From NCBI RefSeq assembly GCF_900302445.1, contig NZ_ONZF01000011.1, positions 1-64,000 on the forward strand: a DNA stretch of 64,000 bases. Reading direction: 5' to 3'. Positions 16,668-28,049 of this stretch are shown here, one piece after another; positions within the stretch are counted from its first letter, which is position 1; every line of letters begins with the position of its first letter. This stretch comes from Palleronia abyssalis. GTDB lineage: Bacteria; Pseudomonadota; Alphaproteobacteria; Rhodobacterales; Rhodobacteraceae. The notes under the pieces were generated by a model. It ran no database searches. It was not told the DNA's origin and was given only the letters and a program-made list of their open reading frames with translations. The translations under genes and the position numbers were made by a program.

Positions 16668-17344
16668 CCCTCGCATATGCGCTTGTCGCCCTTTTATTGC
16701 CGACGCACCTGGTCGCCGGCGCATGGCCCCGCGAACAAGGCGAGGCGTTTCTGTCCTTGAAGGTCGGAAGCTCTGACGGGGCAGAAACGTCTTATGCGAT
16801 CTATTCGGAATACGGGGCGACGCCGCGACTGACCTTGGGCCTGTCTGCCGACCGCTACGCCCTGCGGACAGGCGCGGTCGAGCTGTTCTCGCGTTTCGCC
16901 CTTCGTCCCGAGAGCGCGACACAGATATCGACCGAATTCAATGTGGGATACGAGTTCGATACGCGCCCCGTGACATGGCCGGTCATGGGCGACAGGCTCA
17001 GCTTCGGGGCCGCAGTCATGGTGGGCCGCGGGTTTTCGACGCCCGTGGGCGCCGCATGGGCGGACCTTCGGGTCGGACGCCGCACCACCCTGGATCAACT
17101 CCGCACCGAGACCGAGGCGAAGCTGACCACGGGTGTCTCTCCGACCGAAAGGGTAAAGCTCTTCGTTGATATCGAGCATGACATCGTCGATCGCATCGAG
17201 GCGGAGCCAGAAAGTTTCACCACAGTTGCGCCGACGGTCGCAGTCGAACTTGCGAAGGGCACCCATGCCACCGTGGGATACACAGTCGACCCCGGAGGTG
17301 ATCTTCCCTCAAGGATCGACGTCGGGGTTTGGCTGGCCTTCTAA
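16658..17344 (+). CDS. Secreted beta-barrel-like protein, probably outer membrane
   Basis: The protein is 228 aa. Residues 1-20 form a signal peptide (MTRSLAYALVALLLPTHLVA). The rest has alternating polar/hydrophobic strands with aromatic ends (AETSYAIYSEYG, FNVGYEFDTR, ATVGYTV) and ends in Phe, the usual last residue of an outer-membrane barrel. No catalytic motif is seen and no name is justified. It starts 46 bp after uvrB and its start codon lies in a perfect hairpin. A convergent gene ends 10 bp after it. Confidence 0.7.
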   Translation: MTRSLAYALVALLLPTHLVAGAWPREQGEAFLSLKVGSSDGAETSYAIYSEYGATPRLTLGLSADRYALRTGAVELFSRFALRPESATQISTEFNVGYEFDTRPVTWPVMGDRLSFGAAVMVGRGFSTPVGAAWADLRVGRRTTLDQLRTETEAKLTTGVSPTERVKLFVDIEHDIVDRIEAEPESFTTVAPTVAVELAKGTHATVGYTVDPGGDLPSRIDVGVWLAF

Positions 17345-17353
17345 GCCTTTGGC

Positions 17354-17758
17354 CTAGGCGCCGACCTGGGGGGCAGTGACCAGACGCACACCGTTGATCT
17401 TCCATCCGGCCTCGCCCTGGATCATGTCGTATTCCAGCGTGTGAAACGCGCCACCGGCATCGCGGATCAAGACCCGTTGACGCAGGATGCCGCCCATGTC
17501 CTCGACGCCCAGATACTCGACTTCGTCCGGGCGGTAGACCATGGGGTAACCGTTGCGAACCATCCGCCCGAAATTCTCGGGTGTCTGGAACATCCCCTGG
17601 ATCGATGGCGAGGCATAGCTGAACGCGCGACCGAAATCGTCGGCCATGAATGCATCCAGCTGGTCCGAGATCACGCCCTCAATCTGGGCCTGCTGCGCGT
17701 GGGACGGAACCGCAGCCAGGGTCAGCGCGGCGGCGAAGGTAATATGTCTCATGGGCAA
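17354..17758 (-). CDS. Secreted DUF4864 protein
   Basis: The protein is 134 aa with a signal peptide ending at SHA-QQ. The mature part follows the DUF4864 pattern: IEGVISDQLDAFMADDFGRA, FSYASPSIQGMF, then VRNGYPMVYRP and EYDMIQGEAGWKINGV. The fold resembles NTF2-like/cystatin-like small domains. The function of the family is unknown; it is common in alphaproteobacteria. It appears monocistronic. Confidence 0.78.
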   Translation of the reverse strand: MPMRHITFAAALTLAAVPSHAQQAQIEGVISDQLDAFMADDFGRAFSYASPSIQGMFQTPENFGRMVRNGYPMVYRPDEVEYLGVEDMGGILRQRVLIRDAGGAFHTLEYDMIQGEAGWKINGVRLVTAPQVGA

Positions 17759-17826
17759 CCCTCCTGTCAGATCACCCTAAGACACGCCTCACCCCGTGCG
17801 AAGTTTCCTTTGCGTGACCTTTGGCC

Positions 17827-19410
17827 TCAGGCCGCGAGCTCACCCGCAAGCGCACGGTCTATCAGGGCGACAGTCTCCTCCACCCCGTAAAGCGCGATGA
17901 AACCGCCGAAGCGCGGACCCTGGCTTTGGCCCAGAAGCACCTCGTAAAGTGCCTTGAACCAATCGCGCAACGGCTCGAACGCGTGGGCCTTGCCGACCGC
18001 GAAAACTTCGGATTGCAGCGCCTCGGCATCCAGTCCGCCCTCCCACGCGACAAGCCTTTCGCGCAGATCGGCAATCGCGGCACGCTCGGCTTCAGTCGGA
18101 AGACGGTAGGTCTTCTGCGGCTTCACGAAGTCATTGTAATACCGCACCGCATACCCCGCCGCCTGATCGAGCTGCGGGTTATCCTCGGGGGAGGCGTCGG
18201 GCGCATAGCGCTGAATGAAGCCCCACAAGGCCCCTTTCTCTTCCGCGCCGGACACGCTGGCCAGGTTCAGAAGCATCGCGAAGGGTACGACCATGTCCGA
18301 CCGCGTCACCGGGTTCGGGGCATGGATATGATAGACCGGGTTTGACAGCTGCTGGTCCGGGGTTTGGTCGGGATAGGCGCGCAACTGCTGGTGATACTCG
18401 TCCACCGCCTTGGGGATCACGTCGAAATGCATCCGCTTGGCGGTGCGGGGTTTCTGGTACATGAAATAAGAAAGCGACTCGGTCGAGGCATAGGTCAGCC
18501 ATTCGTCGATCGAGATCCCGTTGCCGGAGGTCTTGGAGATCTTCTGCCCGTTCGCATCCAGGAACAGCTCGTAGACATAATGCTCGGGCGCCCGGGTCCC
18601 GAGGATCTCGCAAATCGAGTCGTAGATCGGCGTGTTGGCGGCGTGGTCCTTGCCGTAGATCTCGAAATCCACACCCAGGGCGGCCCAGCGCGCGGCGAAG
18701 TCGGGCTTCCACTGCAGCTTCACGTTGCCCCCGGTCACCGGCAGGGTCCATTCGCGCCCGTCCTCGTCGTCGAAGGTCACGGTGCCCTCGGCCGCATCGA
18801 CATGTTTCATCGGCACATAAAGGACCCGACCCGTCTCCGGGTGGATCGGCAGGAAGATCGAATAAGTCTGCTGGCGTTCCTCGCGCAGGCTTTTCAGCAT
18901 GACGGCCATGATATCGTCATACCGTTCGGCCGCACGGAGCAACGTCTCGTCGAACCGGCCCGAGCGATAGAATTCCGTGGCCGAGATGAACTCGTACTCG
19001 AACCCGAACGTGTCGAGGAAACGGCGCAGCATCGCGTTGTTGTGGTGACCGAAGCTGTCATGGGTGCCGAACGGATCGGGCACCTCGGTCAGCGGCTTTT
19101 GCAGATGCTCGCGCAGCGTGTCTGCGTTGGGCAGCGTGCCGGGAATCTTGCGCATCCCGTCCAGATCGTCCGAAAAGCAGATCAGCCTTGTGGGGATGTC
19201 CGAGATCACCTCGAACGCGCGGCGGACCATCGTGGTGCGCGCTACCTCGCCGAATGTTCCGATATGCGGCAGGCCACTGGGGCCATAGCCGGTCTCGAAC
19301 AGGACATGACCCTTTGCGGGGGGCTGTTTCTCGAACCGTTTGACCAGCTTGCGCGCTTCCTCGAACGGCCACGCCTTCGAAGTCATCGCAATGTCACGCA
19401 GGTCGGTCAT
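17827..19410 (-). CDS. lysK: Lysyl-tRNA synthetase, class I
   Basis: The protein charges tRNA-Lys. It is 527 aa, with the class I HIGH-type motif as HIGTFGE (49-55) and the KMSKS-type motif as KISKTSG (about residue 290). The length and block order match the class I enzyme found in many alphaproteobacteria, archaea and some other bacteria, not the class II LysS of E. coli. The start ATG at 19410 has no strong ribosome binding site, but the next in-frame ATG (19386) is less well supported by alignment to HIGTF spacing. It is transcribed away from the TerB-like gene. Confidence 0.95.
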   Translation of the reverse strand: MTDLRDIAMTSKAWPFEEARKLVKRFEKQPPAKGHVLFETGYGPSGLPHIGTFGEVARTTMVRRAFEVISDIPTRLICFSDDLDGMRKIPGTLPNADTLREHLQKPLTEVPDPFGTHDSFGHHNNAMLRRFLDTFGFEYEFISATEFYRSGRFDETLLRAAERYDDIMAVMLKSLREERQQTYSIFLPIHPETGRVLYVPMKHVDAAEGTVTFDDEDGREWTLPVTGGNVKLQWKPDFAARWAALGVDFEIYGKDHAANTPIYDSICEILGTRAPEHYVYELFLDANGQKISKTSGNGISIDEWLTYASTESLSYFMYQKPRTAKRMHFDVIPKAVDEYHQQLRAYPDQTPDQQLSNPVYHIHAPNPVTRSDMVVPFAMLLNLASVSGAEEKGALWGFIQRYAPDASPEDNPQLDQAAGYAVRYYNDFVKPQKTYRLPTEAERAAIADLRERLVAWEGGLDAEALQSEVFAVGKAHAFEPLRDWFKALYEVLLGQSQGPRFGGFIALYGVEETVALIDRALAGELAA

Positions 19411-19515
19411 CGGTTTCTCCTTGGTCGAACGCGGGTCTCCCTATTGCCGGGGCCGCCCTGCGTCAATTATCGTCGCACCTGCGCACGTGCGGATGCGCCT
19501 GATGGAATGCCATAA

Positions 19516-19938
19516 ATGAACGATTTCTCCCACTCGCTCAGCCCGCAGGATTGTCTCGTGGCCGTCATGGTCGCGGTGTCCGCCTCGGACGAGAACCTGC
19601 GCACCACCGAACTGGTGACGATCGAGCGGATCGTGAACCACCTGCCGGTCTTCGCGAATTTCGACCAGGACCGCATACGGACCGTGTCGCAGATCGTGTT
19701 CGACCTGTTCTTCGAAGAGGACGGGCTGGACGCGCTGTTCGGTCTGATCCGCGACAACTTGCCCGAACGCCTGTTCGAAACGGCCTATGCCTTGGCCTGC
19801 GACGTCGCGGCCGCAGACGGAAGCCTGGGCGAGTCGGAGATCCGCTTGCTGGACGAAATCCGGTGGGAACTGGATATCCCCCGCCTCAACGCCGCCGCGA
19901 TCGAACGGGCCGCGCGGGCGCGGCACATGACGATCTGA
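19516..19938 (+). CDS. TerB-like tellurite-resistance-family protein
   Basis: The protein is 140 aa and all-helical. Residues 12-125 match the TerB fold: MVAVSASDENLRTTELVTIERIV and the paired ACDVAAADGSLGESEIRLLDEI with acidic metal-site residues. TerB domains bind metal and occur in stress or membrane-linked systems; many family members have nothing to do with tellurite. It faces dacB tail to tail, with three bases between their stops. No other ter genes are nearby, so a housekeeping role is more likely. Confidence 0.8.
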   Translation: MNDFSHSLSPQDCLVAVMVAVSASDENLRTTELVTIERIVNHLPVFANFDQDRIRTVSQIVFDLFFEEDGLDALFGLIRDNLPERLFETAYALACDVAAADGSLGESEIRLLDEIRWELDIPRLNAAAIERAARARHMTI

Positions 19939-19941
19939 CGC

Positions 19942-21399
19942 CTAAAGCAGGTACTTCTTGCCCCAAAGCTCCAGCAGATTGCGCTGAAGGCCTTTGGCCA
20001 CCGCGATCCAGCCACGCCCGCCTTCGGGGCGCTCGCGCTGGGCCATGGTCAGCGCATCGCGGCGCGGGATATCCCCGCAGAAGATCGCGAAGGCAAGCGG
20101 ATCGCCCGAAGGGCCGCTGACGTACCCGGTCAGCGCGCTCACGAAGTTCAACGTCCCGGTCTTGGCGTCGACCTGAAACCGCCTGTCGTCCAGCGCGAAC
20201 TCCTTCATCAGCGGCCGCAGCGCCCCGCCCGGACCGCTGCCCACCATGGCCCGCACCATGTCGGTGGCGGTGATGCGGCTGTCGTCGCCCAGCCCGGAAT
20301 GATCCTCCAGCGAGACGGTTCGCAGGCCATATGTCTTCTTCAGCCACGCGTTCATCCGGTCGGCCGAGCCCTGCAAGGTTCTGACCGGCCCCAGCGTTTG
20401 AGAGGCGGTCAGGCCCATGATCTCGGCCGTGATATTCGTCGAATAGCGCAGCATATCCTCAAGCAATGGCGGAAGGACGTCGCTGCGGTGGGTATGCAGA
20501 ACGACCCCCTCCACCGCGTCGGCCCGTTCGACGGGTCCTGCGGTCATGATCCCCTCGGCCCGGGCGACGGTCTGGAACACCTCGCCCGCGTAAAGGCCGG
20601 GATAGCGCACCGGAAGCCACCGCGACCCGCCGCTGCCCAGGGCCGCGCGCGCCACGGTCCAGCTATCGGTCCGGTCGCTTTGCTCGTACGTGTAGACGGG
20701 GCCGGACCGGTCGATTACCTCCATGCGGGCCATCTCGACGGCGGGGATATAGTTGCCCGACCGGCCGTCCATAGTCACGGAATAGCTGTTTCCCGACCGC
20801 TCCCACCCGAAGTGAACGCGATTGAAGTTCAGGTTCAGTCCGCAGATCGCCGGGTTATAGCCCACATGATCGGGCTGTTCGACGTCGATCTCGTGCAGGA
20901 ATGGCAGGGCACCGGTATAGACCTTCACCTTGCCGCCGATCTCGCGGATGCCCTGTGCCTTCAGCGCCATGACGACAGAGGCAAGGTCGTCCGTGTCCAG
21001 AACCGGATCGCCACCACCGGCAAGGATCAGATCGCCTTCGATCCGCCCATTCGTGACGGGGCCAGTGGCGACCGCAGTCGTCTCGTACCGATAGTCCGCC
21101 CCAAGCCGGTCCAGAGCCCAAAGGGTGGTCAGGGCCTTCGCGGTCGAGGCCGGCGGCATCGGCAAATCGGGTTCATGGCTGTCCAGGATTTCTCCGGTTC
21201 GGGCATTCGCGACCGCAAAGCCCACCTGCCCGGGAAGCCGCGTCTTGCGCACCAGATCCGCGCCACCAGGCAATCGTGCCAGGTATTCCTCGGGGTTGCG
21301 GGGCCGCGGGCGGATCGATCCGCTGGGTGCCTCGGCCCATGCGGACGTCGCGGTGGCCGAAGCAAGCCCGGCTAGCATGTGACGGCGTGTCAGGCGCAT
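19942..21399 (-). CDS. dacB: D-alanyl-D-alanine carboxypeptidase/endopeptidase (PBP4 type)
   Basis: The protein trims peptidoglycan peptides in the periplasm. It is 485 aa from the ATG at 21399, which has GGAGG seven bases upstream and begins a clean signal peptide (MRLTRRHMLAGLASATATSA, twin-arginine-like RR). The active-site motifs are SxxK as STAK (85-88), SxN as STN in RYSTNITAEIMG and KTG in DAKTGTLNFV. A large insert between the first two motifs is typical of S13/PBP4 family members. It converges with the TerB-like gene. Confidence 0.93.
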   Translation of the reverse strand: MRLTRRHMLAGLASATATSAWAEAPSGSIRPRPRNPEEYLARLPGGADLVRKTRLPGQVGFAVANARTGEILDSHEPDLPMPPASTAKALTTLWALDRLGADYRYETTAVATGPVTNGRIEGDLILAGGGDPVLDTDDLASVVMALKAQGIREIGGKVKVYTGALPFLHEIDVEQPDHVGYNPAICGLNLNFNRVHFGWERSGNSYSVTMDGRSGNYIPAVEMARMEVIDRSGPVYTYEQSDRTDSWTVARAALGSGGSRWLPVRYPGLYAGEVFQTVARAEGIMTAGPVERADAVEGVVLHTHRSDVLPPLLEDMLRYSTNITAEIMGLTASQTLGPVRTLQGSADRMNAWLKKTYGLRTVSLEDHSGLGDDSRITATDMVRAMVGSGPGGALRPLMKEFALDDRRFQVDAKTGTLNFVSALTGYVSGPSGDPLAFAIFCGDIPRRDALTMAQRERPEGGRGWIAVAKGLQRNLLELWGKKYLL

Positions 21400-21477
21400 C
21401 CTATCCTCCAGTAATTCTGGGCACATAGGTCGCGGCACCACCGGGGATCAAGCGAATCGGCCTGACATACGTTCAAT

Positions 21478-22074
21478 TCACCGTTTCCAGACCCCGGCGC
21501 GCCGCAACGCTGTCGACGAGTCCGAGCGCATCGGGATATTGGCAAAGGACCAAGCTGGCGGATCGCATTGTGCCAGCAGCCCCGCAGGGACCCGGCTGTG
21601 GCGCAGCATGCGTGCGGCCGTTCCGTTCAGCGCCGACAGGCGATGCCCCGGTCGGGCCAGGACGCCTATGGGAACGGCGCCCGCAATCGATTTCCAGCGA
21701 TCCCACTTGTGAAACTGCGCCAAGTTGTCGGACCCCATCAGCCAGACGAAGCGCACACCGGGATAGCGGGCCTTCAAAGCGGCGATCGTGTCGGCCGTGA
21801 ACCGCGCCTTGATCTGAACCTCGAGCGCGGTGACGTCGATCCGTGGATGGTGCGCCACGTCCGCTGCATGGGCCACCCGACGTTCGAGGGATGCGGGCGT
21901 GTCGCGCTTCAGCGGATTGCCGGGCGAGACAAGCCACCACACCCGGTCCAGGGCAAACCGTTTCATCGCCTCGGTCGTGATGGCCAAATGCCCCTGATGG
22001 GCGGGGTCGAACGATCCCCCCAGCAGCCCGACAGCCTGGCCGGGGGTGGCGATGGGCCAGTCCGGCCCCCTCAT
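21478..22074 (-). CDS. nadD: Nicotinate-nucleotide adenylyltransferase
   Basis: The enzyme makes deamido-NAD from nicotinate mononucleotide and ATP. It is 198 aa. The nucleotidyltransferase motif GGSFDPAHQGH is at 19-29 and the late motif SSTALR is near the C-terminus. WWLVSPGNPLK and FVWLMGSDNLAQFHKW are conserved NadD blocks. The ATG at 22074 follows a GAAGGGAACC stretch; the longer frame upstream (to 22299) is not coding. It is followed by dacB on the same strand with a short gap. Confidence 0.93.
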   Translation of the reverse strand: MRGPDWPIATPGQAVGLLGGSFDPAHQGHLAITTEAMKRFALDRVWWLVSPGNPLKRDTPASLERRVAHAADVAHHPRIDVTALEVQIKARFTADTIAALKARYPGVRFVWLMGSDNLAQFHKWDRWKSIAGAVPIGVLARPGHRLSALNGTAARMLRHSRVPAGLLAQCDPPAWSFANIPMRSDSSTALRRAGVWKR

Positions 22075-22319
22075 GCGGTTCCCTTCTCCATGCGCCTTGA
22101 ATGGCTCCCATGTTCGATATGTGCAAGATTGGGTTTCCCGACGATTGCATCCACCGATCCGACGCGAAGGCTTCGGCGCAGCCGGGGGGCTGTCCCGGAA
22201 AACGCCGCCGCGCCAAAACGTATCATTGCGGGCTGGGGCACTTCGGCATAAAAGCCACGCGACGTGCGCGGACGAGGGACGCTGCGCGGCAGTAGTCAAT
22301 GGGAACCAGGAGGCACGAC

Positions 22320-23999
22320 ATGGCTGACGCAGCCGTTCACGGCCATGACGGACACGACGACGACCGGGGATTTTTCACCCGGTGGTTCATGTCCACGAAC
22401 CACAAGGATATCGGTATCCTTTACCTCTTCACCGCTGGTGTGGTGGGCTTCATTTCAGTAGCCTTCACCGTCTACATGCGGATGGAGCTGATGGAGCCGG
22501 GCGTCCAGTACATGTGCATGGAGGGGGCGCGCCTGTTCCCCACCGCAACCGAGAACTGCACGCCAAACGGTCACCTCTGGAACGTGATGATCACGGCCCA
22601 CGGCATCCTGATGATGTTCTTCGTGGTGATTCCGGCGCTGTTCGGGGGCTTTGGCAACTATCTTATGCCGCTTCAGATCGGCGCGCCGGACATGGCGTTC
22701 CCGCGTCTGAATAACCTCAGCTACTGGCTGTTCGTGGCAGGGTCGACCCTCGCGGTCGTCTCGGTCTTCTCGCCGGGTGGCAACGGCCAGCTCGGCTCGG
22801 GGATTGGCTGGGTGCTGTACCCGCCGCTGTCCACGACCGAAGGCGGCTATTCCACCGACCTCGCGATCTTCGCCGTCCACGTTTCGGGTGCGTCGTCGAT
22901 CCTGGGTGCGATCAACATGATCACCACGTTCCTCAACATGCGCGCGCCGGGCATGAGCCTGTTCAAGGTGCCGTTGTTCTCGTGGTCGATCTTCGTCACC
23001 GCGTGGCTGATCCTCCTGGCCCTGCCGGTCCTTGCCGGCGCGATCACCATGCTGCTGACGGACCGCAACTTCGGGACCACCTTCTTCGACCCTTCGGGCG
23101 GCGGTGACCCGGTCCTGTACCAGCACATTCTGTGGTTCTTCGGACACCCGGAAGTGTATATCGTCATCCTGCCCGGCTTCGGCATCATCAGCCACGTGAT
23201 CGCGACCTTCTCGAAGAAGCCGATCTTCGGCTATCTGCCGATGGTCTGGGCGCTGATCGCCATTGGTGTCCTCGGGTTCGTCGTCTGGGCCCACCACATG
23301 TACACGGTGGGCATGTCGCTGACCCAGCAGAGCTATTTCATGCTGGCCACGATGGTCATCGCGGTTCCCACGGGCATCAAGATCTTCTCATGGATCGCGA
23401 CGATGTGGGGCGGCTCGGTCGAGATGAAGACCCCGATGCTCTGGGCGTTCGGCTTCCTGATCCTGTTCACCGCCGGTGGCGTGACGGGCATCGTGCTGTC
23501 CCAGGCGGCCATCGACCGGGCCTATCACGACACCTACTATGTCGTGGCGCACTTCCACTACGTGATGAGCCTTGGCGCCGTCTTCGCGATCTTCGCGGGC
23601 ATCTACTTCTACTTCCCGAAATTCACCGGGAAGATGATCCCCGAATGGATCGGCAAGACCCACTTCTGGGCGATGTTCATCGGGTCGAACCTGACGTTCT
23701 TCCCCCAGCACTTCCTGGGCCGTCAGGGCATGCCCCGCCGCTACATCGACTACCCCGAGGCGTTCTCGCTCTGGCACCACGTGTCGTCCTGGGGCGCATT
23801 CCTGAGCTTCGCGTCGTTCCTGTTCTTCATCGGCGCCATCTTCTGGGTGCTGCTGCGGGTGCCGAAAACCGCGCCGGCGAACCCCTGGAACGAATGGGCG
23901 GATACGCTGGAATGGACCCTGCCCTCGCCCCCGCCGGAGCACACGTTCGAAACGCTTCCCAAGCGCGAGGACTGGGACAAGGCACCGGCCCATCACTGA
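22320..23999 (+). CDS. ctaD: Cytochrome c oxidase subunit I (aa3 type)
   Basis: This is the catalytic subunit of the haem-copper terminal oxidase in the inner membrane; it reduces O2 with electrons from cytochrome c and pumps protons. It is 559 aa with 12 helices. The CuB/haem region is clear: [21 protein letters not shown] (His ligand and the cross-linked Tyr), then HHMYTVG and [13 protein letters not shown] with the haem ligands. AGGAGG lies six bases before the ATG. About 245 bp upstream is non-coding and should carry its promoter. No other oxidase subunit gene is adjacent, as is usual for ctaD in Rhodobacteraceae. Confidence 0.97.
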   Translation: MADAAVHGHDGHDDDRGFFTRWFMSTNHKDIGILYLFTAGVVGFISVAFTVYMRMELMEPGVQYMCMEGARLFPTATENCTPNGHLWNVMITAHGILMMFFVVIPALFGGFGNYLMPLQIGAPDMAFPRLNNLSYWLFVAGSTLAVVSVFSPGGNGQLGSGIGWVLYPPLSTTEGGYSTDLAIFAVHVSGASSILGAINMITTFLNMRAPGMSLFKVPLFSWSIFVTAWLILLALPVLAGAITMLLTDRNFGTTFFDPSGGGDPVLYQHILWFFGHPEVYIVILPGFGIISHVIATFSKKPIFGYLPMVWALIAIGVLGFVVWAHHMYTVGMSLTQQSYFMLATMVIAVPTGIKIFSWIATMWGGSVEMKTPMLWAFGFLILFTAGGVTGIVLSQAAIDRAYHDTYYVVAHFHYVMSLGAVFAIFAGIYFYFPKFTGKMIPEWIGKTHFWAMFIGSNLTFFPQHFLGRQGMPRRYIDYPEAFSLWHHVSSWGAFLSFASFLFFIGAIFWVLLRVPKTAPANPWNEWADTLEWTLPSPPPEHTFETLPKREDWDKAPAHH

Positions 24000-24010
24000 G
24001 GCGACACGAC

Positions 24011-24544
24011 ATGCCCATCGAATGGCATAAGGTCACGGAAGGGGCCCCGGCAGCGGCCGGGGCCTTTTCGCATCAGGGGGGGCGACCTTTCGCCACCTTG
24101 CGTCTATGGCCGCATAGATCTCTGCCGCTGGCCGGGTTCGTCGGGGTCATGGCCTTCACCGGTCTCATGTTCTTGGTTCCGCTGGCACCGATGATCGGCA
24201 CACCCGTATTCTGGGGGCTTCTCCCGTTCATCTGCCTGGCGATGGCCGCTCTGTATCTGTTCTTTCTCAGGAACTACCGAGACGGGGAACTGACCGAGGA
24301 ACTGACGGTCTGGTCAGACCACATCGCCCTGATCCGCCACAATCCGCGCACGCCGAATCAGACCTGGGAGGCCAATCCCTACTGGATCACTCTGTCGCTG
24401 CATGCAGACCGGGGCCCTGTGAGGAATTACCTCACCCTTGCAGGTGGTGGACGCGAGGTCGAGCTTGGCGCGTTCCTCAGCCCTGAGGAACGCGAAGCTG
24501 TGTTCGACGATCTGGATCGTCTGTTAAAGCGCCTTCCTTACTAA
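24011..24544 (+). CDS. DUF2244 membrane protein
   Basis: The protein is 177 aa with two transmembrane helices (about 39-80) and a soluble beta-rich remainder. RPFATLRLWPHRSLPLAGF and the later WSDHIALIRHNPR, YWITLSLH and LGAFLSPEER blocks match DUF2244, found near cytochrome oxidase genes in alphaproteobacteria. Its exact role is unknown. It starts 11 bp after ctaD. A strong GC hairpin with TTTT (24043-24068) lies inside the first 20 codons, so read-through from ctaD may be limited. Confidence 0.88.
   Translation: MPIEWHKVTEGAPAAAGAFSHQGGRPFATLRLWPHRSLPLAGFVGVMAFTGLMFLVPLAPMIGTPVFWGLLPFICLAMAALYLFFLRNYRDGELTEELTVWSDHIALIRHNPRTPNQTWEANPYWITLSLHADRGPVRNYLTLAGGGREVELGAFLSPEEREAVFDDLDRLLKRLPY
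24043..24068 (+). terminator. Intrinsic-terminator-like hairpin inside the DUF2244 gene
   Basis: GGCCCCGGC (24043-24051) pairs with GCCGGGGCC (24056-24064), with a four-base loop and TTTT (24065-24068) after it. It looks like the ctaD terminator, but lies within the 5' coding part of the next gene. It may act as an attenuator that lowers downstream expression. Confidence 0.6.
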
Positions 24545-24559
24545 GGACGGTGGTCCGGG

Positions 24560-25021
24560 TCAGCTCAGCCGGGCCTTCACCTTCGGACCCACGAGCCCGA
24601 AATCCAACTGGCCGGTATAGCGCTCCTTCAGAACACCCATGACCTTTCCCATATCCCGGATCGAGCTTGCGCCAGTCTCGCTGATCGCGCGGTCGATCGC
24701 GGTCTCGGTTTCCTCTTCCGACAATTGACGCGGCAGGAATTCCTCGATGGTGCCGATCTCCGCGCGCTCGGCCTCAGCCAGTTCCAGGCGTCCGCCCTCC
24801 TCGTAGGCGCGGGCGCTCTCCTGACGCTGCTTGATCATGCGGCCCAAAATCTGGCGCACTTCGGCCTCGGTCACGCCGTCGGGGCCGTCGTCGCTGGTGC
24901 GGGCGGCGATATCGCGATCCTTGATCGCGGCATTGATCAGGCGCAGCGTCGACAACCGCGCCTGCTGCTTTTCCTTCATGGCCGTCTTCAAGGCGGCGTT
25001 GATCCGGTCGCGCAGTTCCAT
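24560..25021 (-). CDS. GatB/YqeY-domain protein
   Basis: The protein is 153 aa, the usual YqeY length. It has MELRDRINAALKTAMKEK, STLRLINAAIKDRDIA, a charged middle (VRQILGRMIKQRQESARAYEEGGR), and FLPRQLSEEETETAIDRAI followed by GKVMGVLKERYTGQLD. The fold is the tRNA-binding tail domain of GatB, so it may bind tRNA or an amidotransferase, though its own function is not well established. It is divergent from carA with about 130 bp between. Confidence 0.9.
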   Translation of the reverse strand: MELRDRINAALKTAMKEKQQARLSTLRLINAAIKDRDIAARTSDDGPDGVTEAEVRQILGRMIKQRQESARAYEEGGRLELAEAERAEIGTIEEFLPRQLSEEETETAIDRAISETGASSIRDMGKVMGVLKERYTGQLDFGLVGPKVKARLS

Positions 25022-25085
25022 TGGCTGTCCTCGCGTGAATGACGCACGCTACCTATGCCCCCCCGCCCGGGACGGCAAGCATGGC

Positions 25086-25114
25086 TTGACCGCTTCCCCT
25101 CTACTCCATACATC
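25086..25114 (+). promoter_or_regulatory. Candidate carA promoter
   Basis: TTGACC (25086-25091), a 17-base spacer and TACATC (25109-25114) form a plausible sigma-70-type promoter 39 bp upstream of the carA ATG. The -35 box is good and the -10 box weak. The interval is only 131 bp and also holds the promoter of the divergent YqeY gene. Confidence 0.35.
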
Positions 25115-25152
25115 GCGATAGATTTGCGCACACCCGCCCGGAGACACCGCCG

Positions 25153-26301
<1,149 letters not shown>

Positions 26302-26366
26302 CGTTAGGCTTAATGCTCCGTTAGGGTTTACGGGTCAGGGTCTGCGGAACCAACCGCGACTCCGCC

Positions 26367-28049
26367 ATGCCCCTTGACTCGACCGCAAACAGCGCATCCG
26401 GCGCACAGCTTACCCCGCACGGGTTTCCCGATCCGGACGCGATCCGACGTCTGGGTGCGCCGTTTTGCGCCCGCCACGGAATTCTGCCCTTGCGCCCGGC
26501 CGGCGCATTACGACCTGTCTTGTGCGAAGACCCCGGCAGCTTCGCGGCAATCTCTGACCGAGTTTCGGAGGTTTTAGGGCCCGTTCGCCCCTTCCCCGCC
26601 CTCCGGGAGGATATCGCCACGCAATTGATCCGCTTCGCGGGTGACCCTTTGGCCAAAAGCGCCGAACAGCGCAGCCCGCCGGATCGCAGTTGCCGCGACC
26701 TCTCTCCTCGCGTGGCGCGCATCGTCATCGTCCTGTCGCTTGCCGCACTGGCGGCCGTCGCCGCACCAAAGGCCGTATTTCTCGTGGGGAACCTCCTTGC
26801 GATGCTCTGCTTGATGATCCACACCGCGATGCATGTGGTCGCGTTGATCCCGAGCCGGGTACCGACGTCCGATCCACCGCCTCTGCCCGACGCGGAATTG
26901 CCGGTCATCTCGATCCTGGTGCCGCTATTTCAGGAACAGGACATCGCCACCATCCTGATGGGTCGTCTGGCTGCATTGGACTATCCACGGGATCGGCTGG
27001 ATCTATGCTTGATTGTCGAACACACCGACCGGATCACTGCGGCGACCCTTGCTCAGACCAGTCTGCCCGGCTGGGTGCGGGTCCTCTCGGTCGCGCCCGG
27101 AACAGTGCAAACCAAGCCGCGCGCGATGAACATGGCCCTCGACTTCTGCCGGGGCAGCATCGTCGGGATCTACGACGCCGAGGACGCGCCAGATCCCCGG
27201 CAACTGCGCAAGGTCGCCGATTATTTCGCCCAAGCGGACCCGCAGGTCGTGGCGCTGCAGGGGCGTCTGAATTTCTATAACACGCGGGCAACCTGGCTGA
27301 CGCGGTGTTTTTCCATCGACTACGCGGCGTGGTTCTGGGTCACGCTACCGGTGGTACAGAAGCTGGGCTGGCCGGTTCTTCTGGGGGGCACGACCGTGTT
27401 CCTACGCCGCGAGGCCCTTGAGGCCGTCGGGGGATGGGATGCCCATAACGTCACCGAAGATGCCGACCTGGGCATCCGTCTGGCACGGGCTGGATACCGG
27501 ACCGACCTGATCGACACCGTTACGTTCGAGGAGGCCACGGCCAATCCGAAAGCATGGATACGACAGCGTTCGCGGTGGCAGAAAGGCTATGCGGTGACGT
27601 GGGTCGCGCATATGCGGCATCCCATCTCATTGCTGTGCGATCTTGGTCCATGGCGCTTCTTCGGCGTGCAGGTCCTGCTTCTGGCGTCCCTGGTCAGCAC
27701 GGCGCTTGCGCCGTTCCTGTGGCCGATCTGGCTGCTACTGGTGAACGTGCACCACCCGGTTGCCGGATTGGTCCACCCCTGGGCCTTCCTGGCCATCAGC
27801 CTCTTTTTGGGGTCAACCCTGATCATTCACCTTATCGTCCTCGTGGTCGGAGTTGTCCGGCAAGACCGACCCGCCTTGCTGCCTTGGATCCCGGTGATGC
27901 AGCTTTATTACCCCCTGGCAACGATTTCGCTGGTCAAAGCCGTGGTCGAGTTCGTGATTTGCCCGTTCTTCTGGGACAAGACGAGCCACGGCGTGACCAA
28001 GCCCGATCTAGAAGTCAGTAAGACACGTCGCGCCCCGAATCAGACCTGA
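26367..28049 (+). CDS. Family 2 glycosyltransferase with extended N-terminus
   Basis: This is a membrane glycosyltransferase of 560 aa. Residues 15-110 look like the small MshE/type II secretion N-terminal domain fused in front. A two-helix hairpin (about 115-150) follows. The GT2 core is residues 175-430: VISILVPLFQE, the donor-site DxD-like YDAEDAPD, TEDADLGIRL and the QRSRWQKGY motif that marks processive cellulose- or hyaluronan-synthase-like enzymes. Four C-terminal helices complete it. The polysaccharide is unknown. The MshEN-like part might bind c-di-GMP, by analogy only. Its last 35 bases overlap the convergent regulator gene. Confidence 0.85.
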   Translation: MPLDSTANSASGAQLTPHGFPDPDAIRRLGAPFCARHGILPLRPAGALRPVLCEDPGSFAAISDRVSEVLGPVRPFPALREDIATQLIRFAGDPLAKSAEQRSPPDRSCRDLSPRVARIVIVLSLAALAAVAAPKAVFLVGNLLAMLCLMIHTAMHVVALIPSRVPTSDPPPLPDAELPVISILVPLFQEQDIATILMGRLAALDYPRDRLDLCLIVEHTDRITAATLAQTSLPGWVRVLSVAPGTVQTKPRAMNMALDFCRGSIVGIYDAEDAPDPRQLRKVADYFAQADPQVVALQGRLNFYNTRATWLTRCFSIDYAAWFWVTLPVVQKLGWPVLLGGTTVFLRREALEAVGGWDAHNVTEDADLGIRLARAGYRTDLIDTVTFEEATANPKAWIRQRSRWQKGYAVTWVAHMRHPISLLCDLGPWRFFGVQVLLLASLVSTALAPFLWPIWLLLVNVHHPVAGLVHPWAFLAISLFLGSTLIIHLIVLVVGVVRQDRPALLPWIPVMQLYYPLATISLVKAVVEFVICPFFWDKTSHGVTKPDLEVSKTRRAPNQT

